DNA of 31,229 bases from CAJCIY01 sp036379355 (lineage in GTDB: Bacteria; Actinomycetota; Actinomycetes; Mycobacteriales; CAJCIY01), in the NCBI GenBank assembly GCA_036379355.1, contig DASVGV010000065.1:1-31229 (forward strand), written 5' to 3'. The position numbers and the translations under genes were made by a program. The notes under the pieces are model-generated. The model did not search any database. It was not told where the DNA came from and saw nothing but the letters and a program-made list of their open reading frames with translations. Positions 15,740 through 23,966 of the stretch are shown here, piece by piece (the stretch's first letter is position 1; the number at the start of each line of letters is the position of its first letter).

Positions 15740-16648
15740 CTATCGACCCGCCTCGGCCGCCCGGACCTGGTCGGCGTACCGGCGGGCGACCGTCCGCAGC
15801 GCGGCCTCGGGGTCGATGCCCTGCGCCTGAGCGCGGGCGACGAGGCCGAACAGGGCCCTCCCCACGAGCTCGTCGGCGGCGGCGCCCGCGGCGGGGTCCT
15901 CGAGCGCGTCCGGCAGCCCGGCGCGGCGCGCGCGCCGGACGAGCTTCGCCGCCAGGGACAGCGCCGGCTGCGCGAGCGGCACGCCGTCGACGACCGACGT
16001 GCGGCCCTTCTCGGCGGCCTTGATCGCATCCCAGTTGCGCTCGACGGCGGCCGCGTCGTCGGCGGACGCGTCGCCGAACACGTGCGGGTGCCGCCCGACG
16101 AGCTTGGCGACCAGCCCGGCGGCGACGTCGTCGACCGACCACGGCTCGGCCCGCTCCTCGCCCAGGCGCGCGTGGAACAGCACCTGGAGCAGCACGTCGC
16201 CGAGCTCCTCGCGCAGGTCGGTGTCGATCAGCCCGTCCTCGATGGCCTGGTACGCCTCGTACGTCTCCTCGATCAGGTACGGCGCGAGCGACGCGTGCGT
16301 CTGCTCGGCGTCCCAGGGGCAGCCGCCGGGAGAGCGCAGCCGGTCCATGACCGCGACCGCGTCGAGCAGCCGCGCGCCGGGCAGGTCGTGGCTGCCGGCG
16401 ACGACGACCGCCTTTTCGCCCAGTGCGGCGAGCAGGTCGTCCTCGCCGTCGTTCGCGAGCCAGGTGCACGGCGCGGCGTCGCGGAGCGCCGCCGGATCGA
16501 GAACGGAGGCCCCGAGCGCGGCGAACTGCGGGTGGTCGGCCGAGGCGGTGTAGACCGGGCCCGACCGGACCGCGTCCCAGGCGTCCGCGGTGAGCAGGCC
16601 GGGCGCCACCCGCGGGCTGGTCGTCAGCCAGACGACCCGGCCGGTCAC
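15740..16648 (-). CDS. mazG: MazG-family nucleoside triphosphate pyrophosphohydrolase
   Basis: This house-cleaning enzyme hydrolyses (d)NTPs, including oxidised or non-canonical ones, to NMP and pyrophosphate, 302 aa. Residues 1-95 are the variable N-terminal region found in actinobacterial MazG. The catalytic four-helix domain begins DRLRSPGGCPWD and holds EETYE (Glu127, Glu128, Glu131) and EELGD (Glu148, Asp151), the Mg2+-binding EExxE...ExxD set. LVGRHPHVFGD is the conserved family segment after it. The start GTG overlaps the TGA of the SurA-like lipoprotein gene, so the two are coupled. Being next to mfd puts a nucleotide-pool enzyme with a DNA-repair factor, an arrangement also seen as Rv1020-Rv1021. 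The C-terminal 100 residues are a second, diverged helical unit. Confidence 0.93.
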   Translation of the reverse strand: MTGRVVWLTTSPRVAPGLLTADAWDAVRSGPVYTASADHPQFAALGASVLDPAALRDAAPCTWLANDGEDDLLAALGEKAVVVAGSHDLPGARLLDAVAVMDRLRSPGGCPWDAEQTHASLAPYLIEETYEAYQAIEDGLIDTDLREELGDVLLQVLFHARLGEERAEPWSVDDVAAGLVAKLVGRHPHVFGDASADDAAAVERNWDAIKAAEKGRTSVVDGVPLAQPALSLAAKLVRRARRAGLPDALEDPAAGAAADELVGRALFGLVARAQAQGIDPEAALRTVARRYADQVRAAEAGR

Positions 16649-17649
16649 TGCCCCGACGGGCTGGCGGACGGTGACGCGGCGAGGCCGACCGGGCGGGACA
16701 GCTGCTTGCTGACCGGCAGGTCGCCGACCGTGCCGAGGCCGCCGTCCGCGGACTGGTTCCACGCGCCGAAGCGCGGGCTCACGTGCACGCCGAGCCGCTT
16801 CTCGACCGCGGCGTACCGGGCCGGGAACGCGGCCTGCTGGAGCGCCGCCCGCTCGTCGGAGCCGGGCGCGAGGGCGTCGGCGAGGGTCTCGACCCGCGTG
16901 GACAGGACCTGCAGCACGACGTAGCCGCCGGATGCGCTGGACTGCAGCGGGCCGATGACGGCGCCGGCCTTGATCGGCGTGGAGCCGGCGACCTGGGTGA
17001 TCTGGGTCAGCGGGTAGTACGCGGGCGGGACCGGGTCGGCGCCGGTCACCTGCCGGGCGAGCGCGGCGAAGCTGGTCGGGTCGGCTGCCGCGGCCGTGGC
17101 GAAGGCCTGCGCGGTCTGGGGATCGCCCAGGTCGACCTCCGACAGGCGTACCTGCCGGTGGTCGGTCTGCTTGGCGAAGGCCTGGGCGATCTGGCTGTCG
17201 TCGACGGGAATGGCCGCGAGGACCTTCTGCTCGAACGCCTGGACCTCGCTGTAGAGCTGGAGGTCGAAGCCCTTCAGCGCGGCCTTCCCGGCCGTCGCGT
17301 CGCCGCCGTTCTGCGCCTTGATCTGCTGGGTCGTCCGGCCGATGTCGGTGGCCGTCACCGTGACGCCGAGGTCGGACGCCATCGCCCGCAGGATCTTCAG
17401 CTGGATCATCTCGGTGAGCGCCGTCTGCTGCACCGACGTCTGGTCGGGAGCCGACGCGCCCTGCTGCGGCGTGCCGCCCACCTTGTTGGCCAGCGATATC
17501 TCCCGCATCGTGACCTCCCGCAGCTGCGAGGTCGTGATGCGCTGGTTGCCGACCGCGGCCGCGGCACCGGCGTGGTACGGCGCGCACGCCGCGAGGCCGA
17601 CCAGCGCGAGCGCAGGAGCCAGCACCAGCCCGGCCAGGGGACGTCTCAC
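16645..17649 (-). CDS. SurA-like (SurA_N) lipoprotein, possible foldase
   Basis: This is a predicted lipoprotein of 334 aa. The N-terminus RRPLAGLVLAPALALVGLAA leads to Cys22 in a LAAC lipobox, so it is expected to be lipid-anchored outside the membrane. The segment AVGNQRITTSQLREV and the following helices (to about residue 150) resemble the SurA_N / trigger-factor-C-like chaperone domain. The region FAKQTDHRQVRLSEVDLG to GYVVLQVLS has the spacing of a parvulin-type peptidyl-prolyl isomerase but weak motif agreement, so isomerase activity is uncertain. GTG 17649 is used; there is no strong ribosome-binding site. It lies 44 nt after mfd and overlaps mazG. The tail is Ser/Pro-rich. It is a plausible extracytoplasmic folding factor, with no direct evidence for its clients. 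Confidence 0.82.
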   Translation of the reverse strand: MRRPLAGLVLAPALALVGLAACAPYHAGAAAAVGNQRITTSQLREVTMREISLANKVGGTPQQGASAPDQTSVQQTALTEMIQLKILRAMASDLGVTVTATDIGRTTQQIKAQNGGDATAGKAALKGFDLQLYSEVQAFEQKVLAAIPVDDSQIAQAFAKQTDHRQVRLSEVDLGDPQTAQAFATAAAADPTSFAALARQVTGADPVPPAYYPLTQITQVAGSTPIKAGAVIGPLQSSASGGYVVLQVLSTRVETLADALAPGSDERAALQQAAFPARYAAVEKRLGVHVSPRFGAWNQSADGGLGTVGDLPVSKQLSRPVGLAASPSASPSGQ

Positions 17650-17693
17650 GGGCCGCCAGTCTGCCGGATCATCGCCGGGCCCGCGCGGCCGGG

Positions 17694-20600
17694 TCACGCG
17701 GGAGCGGCGGCCGGGGCGCCCTCGACGGCGTCGAGCACCGCGGCGGCCCACGTCAGCAGCTCCTGGTCGCGCAGCGGCGTCCCGCCGACCCGGCCGGTGT
17801 CGGTGGGCCGCGGGACCAGCACCTGGCGCGGGCCGGCCTTGACCACCGACCCCGGGAACAGCCGGGCGAGGCGCAGCTGCTGGGACTCGCGCAGCTCCCA
17901 GGGCGCGAACCGCACCTGCCGGCCGGCCAGCCCGATGTCGGTGAGCCCGCTGGCGCGGGCGCGGACCCGGAAGGCGGCGACGGCGAGCAGGTTCAGCGCC
18001 GGCTGGGGGAGCGCGCCGTACCGGTCGACGAGCTCCTCGCGGACCGCCTCGACCGCCGCGAGGTCCTCGGCGCCGGCGAGGCGGCGGTACGCCTCGAGCC
18101 GCAGCCGCTCGGAGTCGACGTACTCGTGCGGCAGGTGCGCGTCGACGGGCAGCTCGACCTTGACCTCGCGGGCCTCCTCGTCGGCGGCGTCCCGGCCGTC
18201 GCGGAAGTCGCGCACCGCCTCGCCGACCATGCGGACGTACAGGTCGAAGCCGACGCCCGCGATGTGGCCCGACTGCTCGCCGCCGAGCAGGTTTCCCGCG
18301 CCGCGGATCTCGAGGTCCTTCAGGGCGATCGCCATGCCGCCGCCGAGGTCGGAGTGCTGGGCGATCGTCGCGAGCCGGTCGTGCGCGGTCTCGGTCAGCG
18401 GCCGGTCCGGCGGGTAGAGGATGTACGCGTACGCCCGGTCCCGGCCGCGGCCCACCCGGCCGCGCAGCTGGTGCAGCTGGGACAGCCCGAAGGAGTCGGC
18501 GCGCTCGACGACCAGCGTGTTCGCGTTCGGGATGTCGAGCCCCGACTCGACGATCGTGGTGCACACCAGCACGTCGTACGCCTTGTCCCAGAACCCGATC
18601 ATGACCTGTTCGAGCAGGTCCTCGTGCATCTGGCCGTGCGCCACGGCGACCCGCGCCTCCGGCACCAGGTCGCGCAGGCGCGCGGCCGCCCGGTCGATCG
18701 ACTCGACCCGGTTGTGGATGTAGAAGACCTGACCCTCGCGCAGCAGCTCGCGGCGGATGGCGGCGGCGACCTGCTTGTCGTCGTACGCGCCGACGAACGT
18801 CAGGACCGGCTGGCGCTCCTCCGGCGGAGTGGCGATGACCGACATCTCGCGGATGCCGGTGAGGCTCATCTCGAGCGTCCGCGGGATCGGCGTCGCGGAC
18901 ATCGACAGCACGTCGACGGACGCGCGGATCGCCTTGATCTGCTCCTTGTGCTCGACACCGAAGCGCTGCTCCTCGTCGACGACGAGGAGCCCGATGTCTT
19001 TGAACCGCACGTTCTTCTGGAGCAGGCGATGGGTGCCGACCACGACGTCGACGGTGCCGTCCGCGAGCCCGGCCTCGATCGCGCGCTCCTCGGCGTCGGA
19101 GGTGAACCGCGAGGACATCGCGACCTTCACGGGGAACTGCGCGTACCGCTCGCTGAAGGTGTTGTAGTGCTGCTGTGCGAGCAGCGTCGTCGGGCAGAGG
19201 ATCGCGACCTGCTTGCCGTCCTGGACGGCCTTGAACGCGGCCCGTACGGCGATCTCGGTCTTGCCGAAGCCCACGTCGCCGCAGATCACGCGGTCCATCG
19301 GGACCGGCTTGGCCATGTCCGCCTTGACCTCCTCGATGGCCGCCGCCTGGTCGGGTGTCTCGCGGTACGGGAACGCGTCCTCGAGCTCGCGCTGCCAGGG
19401 CGTGTCGGGGCCGAAGGCGAAGCCCGCGGCGGACTGCCGCGCCGCGTACAGCCGGATCAGCTCGCCGGCGATCTCGCGGACGGCCTTGCGCGCCCGGCCC
19501 TTCGCCTTCTGCCAGTCGGCGCCGCCGAGCCGGTGCATCGGCGGGTTCTCGCCGCCGACGTACCGGCTCAGCTGGTCCAGCGAGTCGGTCGGGACGAAGA
19601 CGCGGTCGCCCGGAAACCCCTTGCGGGGCGGGGCGTACTCGAGCACGAGGTACTCGCGGGTGGCGCCGGCGACGGTGCGCTGCACCATCTCGACGTACCG
19701 GCCGACGCCGTGCACCTCGTGCACCACGGCGTCGCCCGCGACGAGCGTCAGCGGGTCGACGACGCCGCGCCGCCGCGACGGCAGCTTGGTGCCTGCCGCG
19801 ATTCCCTTGGTGCCCAGCAGGTCCGACTCGGTCAGCAGCGCGAGGCCCGGCGCGGTGAACCCGTGGGTCAGCTCCGCCTGGACGGTGGTGATGCTGGCGG
19901 GCGCGGGCGGTCCGTCGAGCCGTTCGGCGTACGAGGCCGGCAGGTCCGCCGCCGTCAGCATCTCGGCGATCCGGCCCGCGGAGCCGTGGCCGGCGGCGGT
20001 CACGACGACGCGGGCGCGCTCGTGGACGAGCCGCTCGGCGAGGGCGGTGATCGCGTCCCCGTCGCCGCGCAGCTCGGGTGCCGGCTGGGCGTCGAGCGTG
20101 TCCCCCTCCCCGAAGGGCGCCAGCGTCCACCACGGGATCCCTTGTGCGGCAGCCCTTTCCAGCACATCCGACAGTTCCCGGTACGCGGCCGGTTCGAGGT
20201 CCACGGGGGACGTTCCGCCGAGCGCGGCGGCCGACCAGCTGGCGGCGAGGAACTCCGCACCGGTACGGACCAGCTCGTGCGCGCGGGTCCGTACCCGCTC
20301 GGGGTCGGCGACGAGCACGTGCGTCCCGGCGGGCAGCTCGTCGAGCAGCAGCCCGAGCGGCCCGTCCGGGTGGTCCGGGACCAGCACCGGCGCCAGCGCC
20401 TCCATGCCCTCGACCGCGATGCCGTCCGCGACCCGGCCGAGGATGTCGGCGAGCTCCGGATGGTGCGCCAGCAGGTCCTTGGCCCGCTGCTGCACGTCGC
20501 CGGTCAGCAGCAGCTCGCGGCAGGGCGGCGCGGACAGGACCTGCGCCGGCGCGAGCGTCCGCTGGTCGGAGACCGAGAACAGCCGGATGTCCTCGACGTC

Positions 20601-21200
20601 GTCGCCGAACAGCTCGACCCGCAGCGGGTGCTCCTCGGTCGGCGGGAAGACATCCAGCAGCCCGCCGCGGACGGCGAACTCGCCGCGCCGCTCGACGAGG
20701 TCGACCCGGACGTACGCGAGCTCGGTCAGGCGGTTCACCACGTCGTCGAGATCCGCCTGGCCACCCACCTCCAGTCGTACTGGCTCGATGTCCCCGAGCC
20801 CGCGCAGCATCGGCTGAAGCACCGACCGCACGGGGCAGACGACGACCTGCAGCGGCGCATCGCCGGGGTGCGCGAGCCGGTGCAGCACGGCCATCCGGCG
20901 ACCGACGGTGTCCGCGCGGGGCGAGAGGCGCTCGTGCGGCAGCGTCTCCCAGCTGGGGAACAGCGCGACCGCGTCCGGGTCGAGCAGCGCACGCAGGCCG
21001 GCGGTGAGGTCCTCCGCCTCCCGGCCCGTGGCGACGACCGCGAGGACCGGGGCCCGGCCCGCGATCGCCGCGGTGACGAACGGCCGCAGGCCCGGCGGCG
21101 CCACGAGGTCGTACCGGCGTTCGCTGCCGACGGCGGCGAGGGCTCCGGCCAGCGCCGCGTCTGCGGCGACGAGATCGGTCAGGGGGGCGAGCACGGGCAT
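17694..21200 (-). CDS. mfd: Transcription-repair coupling factor Mfd
   Basis: This is an ATP-dependent translocase that removes RNA polymerase stalled at DNA lesions and recruits UvrA, 1168 aa. In order: a UvrB-like N-terminal module (about 1-470; FPSWETLPHERLSP and FAVRGGLLDVFPPTEEHPLR are typical); the RNA polymerase-interacting, CarD-like domain (about 490-570; VHEVHGVGRYVEM and YLVLEYA); and the RecG-like translocase with Walker A GDVGFGKTE at about 641-649, DEEQRFGV (Walker B) at about 740, motif III MSATPIPRTLEMSLTGIR, and HQLRGRVGRGRDRAYAYIL near motif VI. The C-terminal TRCF domain follows. ATG 21200 is the natural start (MPVLAPLTDLV). It diverges from the HNH gene across 210 bp and begins the mfd-lipoprotein-mazG run. 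Confidence 0.97.
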   Translation of the reverse strand: MPVLAPLTDLVAADAALAGALAAVGSERRYDLVAPPGLRPFVTAAIAGRAPVLAVVATGREAEDLTAGLRALLDPDAVALFPSWETLPHERLSPRADTVGRRMAVLHRLAHPGDAPLQVVVCPVRSVLQPMLRGLGDIEPVRLEVGGQADLDDVVNRLTELAYVRVDLVERRGEFAVRGGLLDVFPPTEEHPLRVELFGDDVEDIRLFSVSDQRTLAPAQVLSAPPCRELLLTGDVQQRAKDLLAHHPELADILGRVADGIAVEGMEALAPVLVPDHPDGPLGLLLDELPAGTHVLVADPERVRTRAHELVRTGAEFLAASWSAAALGGTSPVDLEPAAYRELSDVLERAAAQGIPWWTLAPFGEGDTLDAQPAPELRGDGDAITALAERLVHERARVVVTAAGHGSAGRIAEMLTAADLPASYAERLDGPPAPASITTVQAELTHGFTAPGLALLTESDLLGTKGIAAGTKLPSRRRGVVDPLTLVAGDAVVHEVHGVGRYVEMVQRTVAGATREYLVLEYAPPRKGFPGDRVFVPTDSLDQLSRYVGGENPPMHRLGGADWQKAKGRARKAVREIAGELIRLYAARQSAAGFAFGPDTPWQRELEDAFPYRETPDQAAAIEEVKADMAKPVPMDRVICGDVGFGKTEIAVRAAFKAVQDGKQVAILCPTTLLAQQHYNTFSERYAQFPVKVAMSSRFTSDAEERAIEAGLADGTVDVVVGTHRLLQKNVRFKDIGLLVVDEEQRFGVEHKEQIKAIRASVDVLSMSATPIPRTLEMSLTGIREMSVIATPPEERQPVLTFVGAYDDKQVAAAIRRELLREGQVFYIHNRVESIDRAAARLRDLVPEARVAVAHGQMHEDLLEQVMIGFWDKAYDVLVCTTIVESGLDIPNANTLVVERADSFGLSQLHQLRGRVGRGRDRAYAYILYPPDRPLTETAHDRLATIAQHSDLGGGMAIALKDLEIRGAGNLLGGEQSGHIAGVGFDLYVRMVGEAVRDFRDGRDAADEEAREVKVELPVDAHLPHEYVDSERLRLEAYRRLAGAEDLAAVEAVREELVDRYGALPQPALNLLAVAAFRVRARASGLTDIGLAGRQVRFAPWELRESQQLRLARLFPGSVVKAGPRQVLVPRPTDTGRVGGTPLRDQELLTWAAAVLDAVEGAPAAAPA

Positions 21201-21297
21201 GGAGGGAGCGCAGACCTTTCCGTGAACAGCACGAGTGACCCCGATCGGCCGGCGGCCGGGGGTCGTGAGACCAGGGTACGGGGACCGCGCCCGAACC

Positions 21298-21314
21298 CGC
21301 TTCCGCGGAAGCGC
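21298..21314. repeat. Perfect 16-bp palindrome, copy upstream of the HNH gene
   Basis: CGCTTCCGCGGAAGCG at 21298-21313 is a perfect palindrome. The same 17 bases (with one extra C) recur at 22166-22182 inside the HNH gene. This copy lies about 100 bp from both the mfd and HNH start codons. Confidence 0.7.
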
Positions 21315-21326
21315 ATGCGCATCCGA

Positions 21327-21347
21327 CGTTGCCGCTTCGAGGCAACG
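21327..21347. repeat. Hairpin in the mfd-HNH divergent region
   Basis: CGTTGCC (21327-21333) pairs perfectly with GGCAACG (21341-21347) across a 7-nt GCTTCGA loop. It sits between the two divergent starts, so it could be an operator or a leader hairpin; nothing else supports a function. Confidence 0.4.
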
Positions 21348-21410
21348 CAATCGCCCGGGAAGCCCTGTGCGACAAGCATTTCTGTCGTAGGTCACCCGTA
21401 GGTTGGAACC

Positions 21411-22739
21411 ATGAACGCAGACATCGACGACCTGGATCTGCCGGCCGTGGAGCGGGAGATCACCACGCTCGCCGGCCACCTCGCCGCGGCCACCTGCCGC
21501 TACCTGGAGCTGTTGGCCGTCTTCGACAGCGGTGGCGGTTGGCACGGCAGTGGGCTGCGGTCCTGTTCCCAATGGCTGTCGTGGAAATGCGGCCTGTCGA
21601 CGGGCACCGCACGCGAGCAGCTGCGAGTCGCGCACGCGCTCGGCGGGCTTCCCCGGGTGCGCGAGGCGTTCGCCGCCGGCCGGCTGTCGTACTCCAAGGC
21701 GCGTGCGCTGACCCGGGTCGCCACGGCCAAGGACGAACAGCCGCTCGTCGACGTGGCGACAGCGTGCACGGCGAGCCAGCTGGACCGGCTGTGCGCCGGC
21801 ATTGGCCGTGCCCGCACCAACGAGGAAGTGCTCGACCAGGCGGCCGGAGCCTCGTTCCGAGCGCATTGGGAACCCGACGGCAGCCTCCGGTTCGACGGTC
21901 GGCTCTCAGCGGAAGATGGGGCGGTCCTGCTTGCCGCACTGGCCGCGGTCCGCCCCGACCCCGTCGCCGATCCGGGCGCACCGCACGCCGACGACACCGC
22001 CGAGGGTGTCGACCGCCGCCGTGGCGTCCGGCGGACAGATGCCGCACGGGCGGCCGCGCACAGTGACGCGGCCGCACTGGTGCTACTCGCCAGTCACGCC
22101 CTCACTGTCCCCCCGACGAGCGACTGTGCGGCGCCCATCCGTCTCGTGGTCCACGCGGCCGCAGACGCTTCCGCGGAAGCGCCTGCCCCGCCTGTTTCTG
22201 CGGACACACCCACGGCCGCTGTTCTTGACGCGGGCCCGACCGTGCCCCTGGTTCCGCTCGGACCTGACACGGCGCGGCGCCTCGCCTGCGAGGCGCTTGT
22301 CGAGCCGGCCGCCCATCCCGACGCGGCGGCTACCGCACCCGTGCAGCACCGCTTCGCGACCGCTCGCCAACGCCGTGCGCTCCTCGTACGCGACGGCGGC
22401 TGCGCCTTCCCCGGGTGCGCGCGCCGGCGGGCGCTGCATGCGCACCACCTGGAGCCCTGGAGCGAAGGCGGCACGACCACGATGGCGAATCTCGTCCTGA
22501 CGTGCTCCCATCACCACAGGCTCATCCACGAGGGCGGCTGGCAGCTGCGGTCCGGTCCTGACCACCGCTGGCAGGCCGTGCGTCCCGACGGCACGACCGT
22601 CACCGCAGCACCGGCCACCCGCGGCGTCACGACCGCGCTGCCGTCCGCCCATCGTGCGGACATCCAGCCGGAGACCGTCACGGGAACGTGGACCGGTGAG
22701 CCGCTGGAACTCGCGTACGCCGTCAGCGTCTTCGCCTGA
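21411..22739 (+). CDS. DUF222 / HNH endonuclease (13E12-type)
   Basis: This protein of 442 aa has two parts. Residues about 1-200 are the helical DUF222 domain (GLRSCSQWLSWKCGLSTG, AREQLRVAHALGGLP, AGRLSYSKARALTRV). A low-complexity Ala/Pro linker follows (about 235-290). The C-terminal HNH nuclease runs from about 315: RRALLVRDGGCAFPGC, then HAHHLEPWSEGGTTTMANL, then CSHHHRLIHEGGW, with Cys, His-His and Asn metal/catalytic residues all present, so it looks active. The family is common and multicopy in actinobacteria; its role is unsettled, and mobility or DNA processing has been suggested. ATG 21411 follows a weak GGTTGGA. The gene ends 3 nt before the convergent small membrane-protein gene. 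An identical 16-bp palindrome occurs upstream of and inside the gene. Confidence 0.9.
   Translation: MNADIDDLDLPAVEREITTLAGHLAAATCRYLELLAVFDSGGGWHGSGLRSCSQWLSWKCGLSTGTAREQLRVAHALGGLPRVREAFAAGRLSYSKARALTRVATAKDEQPLVDVATACTASQLDRLCAGIGRARTNEEVLDQAAGASFRAHWEPDGSLRFDGRLSAEDGAVLLAALAAVRPDPVADPGAPHADDTAEGVDRRRGVRRTDAARAAAHSDAAALVLLASHALTVPPTSDCAAPIRLVVHAAADASAEAPAPPVSADTPTAAVLDAGPTVPLVPLGPDTARRLACEALVEPAAHPDAAATAPVQHRFATARQRRALLVRDGGCAFPGCARRRALHAHHLEPWSEGGTTTMANLVLTCSHHHRLIHEGGWQLRSGPDHRWQAVRPDGTTVTAAPATRGVTTALPSAHRADIQPETVTGTWTGEPLELAYAVSVFA
22166..22182. repeat. Perfect 16-bp palindrome, copy inside the HNH gene
   Basis: This is the second copy of CGCTTCCGCGGAAGCG, with one further identical base, 868 bp from the first. 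It falls in the low-complexity linker between the DUF222 and HNH domains, where protein sequence imposes little constraint. Confidence 0.7.
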
Positions 22740-22742
22740 CAG

Positions 22743-22964
22743 TCACACGTGGCCGGGGTTCTCGCCCTCGGGGACGTAGTGGCGGCTCCCGTCCGACGGA
22801 TCGAGCCAGACGCGCATCCGCCGCCCGGTCGACGGGTCCACGAACACCTCGTCGGAGCGGGTCCAGTCCCCGGCCGGAACTGCCGACTCGCCGTGACGAC
22901 CGAGGAACAGGCTGACGACGAACAGCGCCACCAGCGCGATCACGACGATGATCGCGATCGTCAC
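22743..22964 (-). CDS. Small single-pass membrane protein, unknown function
   Basis: This is a protein of 73 aa. Residues 2-22 (TIAIIVVIALVALFVVSLFL) are one transmembrane helix right at the N-terminus. The remaining 50 residues are polar and include DPSTGRRMRVWLDPSDGSRHYVPE, a repeat-like pair of DPS-G-R turns suggesting a small beta structure. The start GTG overlaps the stop of the YbjQ-like gene (GTGA), so translation is probably coupled, and the pair may act together. I do not recognise the family. The hydrophobic N-terminus followed by a regular domain and the coupling argue that it is a real gene. Confidence 0.7.
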   Translation of the reverse strand: MTIAIIVVIALVALFVVSLFLGRHGESAVPAGDWTRSDEVFVDPSTGRRMRVWLDPSDGSRHYVPEGENPGHV

Positions 22965-23314
22965 ATCGGCTCGACGATCACCGCAGTGCCGTACGCGACG
23001 ATCTCGGTCAGCTGCTGGCCGATCTCGCTGGAGTCGAAGCGCATCCCGACGACCGCGTTCGCGCCGAGCACCTGCGCGTTCTCCATCATCCGGTCCAGCG
23101 CGTGGCGGCGGCTGTCCTCGAGCAGCTTCGTGTACTGCCCGACCTCACCTCCGGCCAGCGCCTTGAAGCTCGCGCCGATGCCCTTCGCGAACCCCATCGA
23201 ACGCACCACCAGCCCGTAGCAGGAGCCGCGGTACGAGGTGATCCGGTAGCCGGGGACGTCGAACGTCGTCGAGACGGCGACCTGCACGCTGGTCTGCTGC
23301 TGGGGCTGGGTCAC
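22961..23314 (-). CDS. YbjQ/UPF0145-like (DUF74) protein
   Basis: This is a protein of 117 aa in the small YbjQ-type family (also called putative heavy-metal-binding domain). Features: a TTFDVPGYRITSYRGSCYGL strand region, FKALAGGEVGQYTKLLEDSR, then ARDRMM-like helix residues, LGANAVVGMRFDSSEI and EIVAYGTAVIV at the end, which is the core of the family fold (pentameric in known structures). GTG 23314 is preferred because AAGGAG lies six nt upstream; an in-frame ATG at 23329 would put that site inside the gene. It follows pth by 64 nt and overlaps the small membrane protein. The biochemical role of the family is not established; metal binding was proposed from structure only. Confidence 0.88.
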   Translation of the reverse strand: MTQPQQQTSVQVAVSTTFDVPGYRITSYRGSCYGLVVRSMGFAKGIGASFKALAGGEVGQYTKLLEDSRRHALDRMMENAQVLGANAVVGMRFDSSEIGQQLTEIVAYGTAVIVEPM

Positions 23315-23378
23315 GGCGCGCTCCTTCATGAGCTGAGGCCGCCACCATAGTGACGACGCGCCGGGTGCACGCGCCGGT

Positions 23379-23951
23379 TCAGTCGTTGTAGGCGTTCTGC
23401 GTACGTTCCAACCCGTCGGTGAGCAGCGAGCCGACCGCGTCCGCCGCCCGGTCGAGCACGAACGGCAGCTCCTTGCGCTCGGCGGCCGAGAACCCCTTGA
23501 GGACATGGGTGGCGACGTCGGCCCGCCCGGACCCGCGCCCGACCCCGATCCGTACCCGAAACCACTCGCCGCCGCCGAGCGACCGGCGGATGGACTTCAG
23601 CCCGTTGTGGCCGTTGTCGCCGCCCCCGCACTTCACCCGCAGCGCACCGAACGGCAGGTCGATCTCGTCGTGGACGACGACCAGCCGGTCCGCGGGAACC
23701 TTGTAGAACGCCGACACCGATGCGACCGGGCCGCCCGACTCGTTCATGTACGACAGCGGCTTCACGAGCACCGCGGGCACGCCCTCGACCCGCGTCTCGC
23801 AGACCGATGCCCGGCCCTTGTGCGCCTTGAAGGTGGCGCGCTGACGCTCGGCCAGCAGGTCGGCGACCTGGAACCCGACGTTGTGCCGGGTCGCGGCGTA
23901 GTCGGCGCCCGGGTTGCCGAGGCCCGCGACGAGCCAGCGCTCGTCGGCCAC
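23379..23951 (-). CDS. pth: Peptidyl-tRNA hydrolase
   Basis: This enzyme recycles peptidyl-tRNA released from stalled ribosomes by cleaving the ester bond, 190 aa, cytosolic. GLGNPG (10-15) supplies a substrate-binding Asn, TRHNVGF holds the catalytic His23, KPLSYMNESG the second Asn, VVHDEIDLPFG the Asp that tunes the His, and GGDNGHNGLKSI the third Asn. The full active site is intact and the length is normal. The start is GTG 23951, 15 nt after the rplY stop, so the two are co-transcribed; the ribosome-binding site is poor. The rplY-pth pairing is standard in actinobacteria (Rv1015c-Rv1014c). Confidence 0.97.
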   Translation of the reverse strand: MADERWLVAGLGNPGADYAATRHNVGFQVADLLAERQRATFKAHKGRASVCETRVEGVPAVLVKPLSYMNESGGPVASVSAFYKVPADRLVVVHDEIDLPFGALRVKCGGGDNGHNGLKSIRRSLGGGEWFRVRIGVGRGSGRADVATHVLKGFSAAERKELPFVLDRAADAVGSLLTDGLERTQNAYND

Positions 23952-23966
23952 GGAGGGGTCCTGCGC

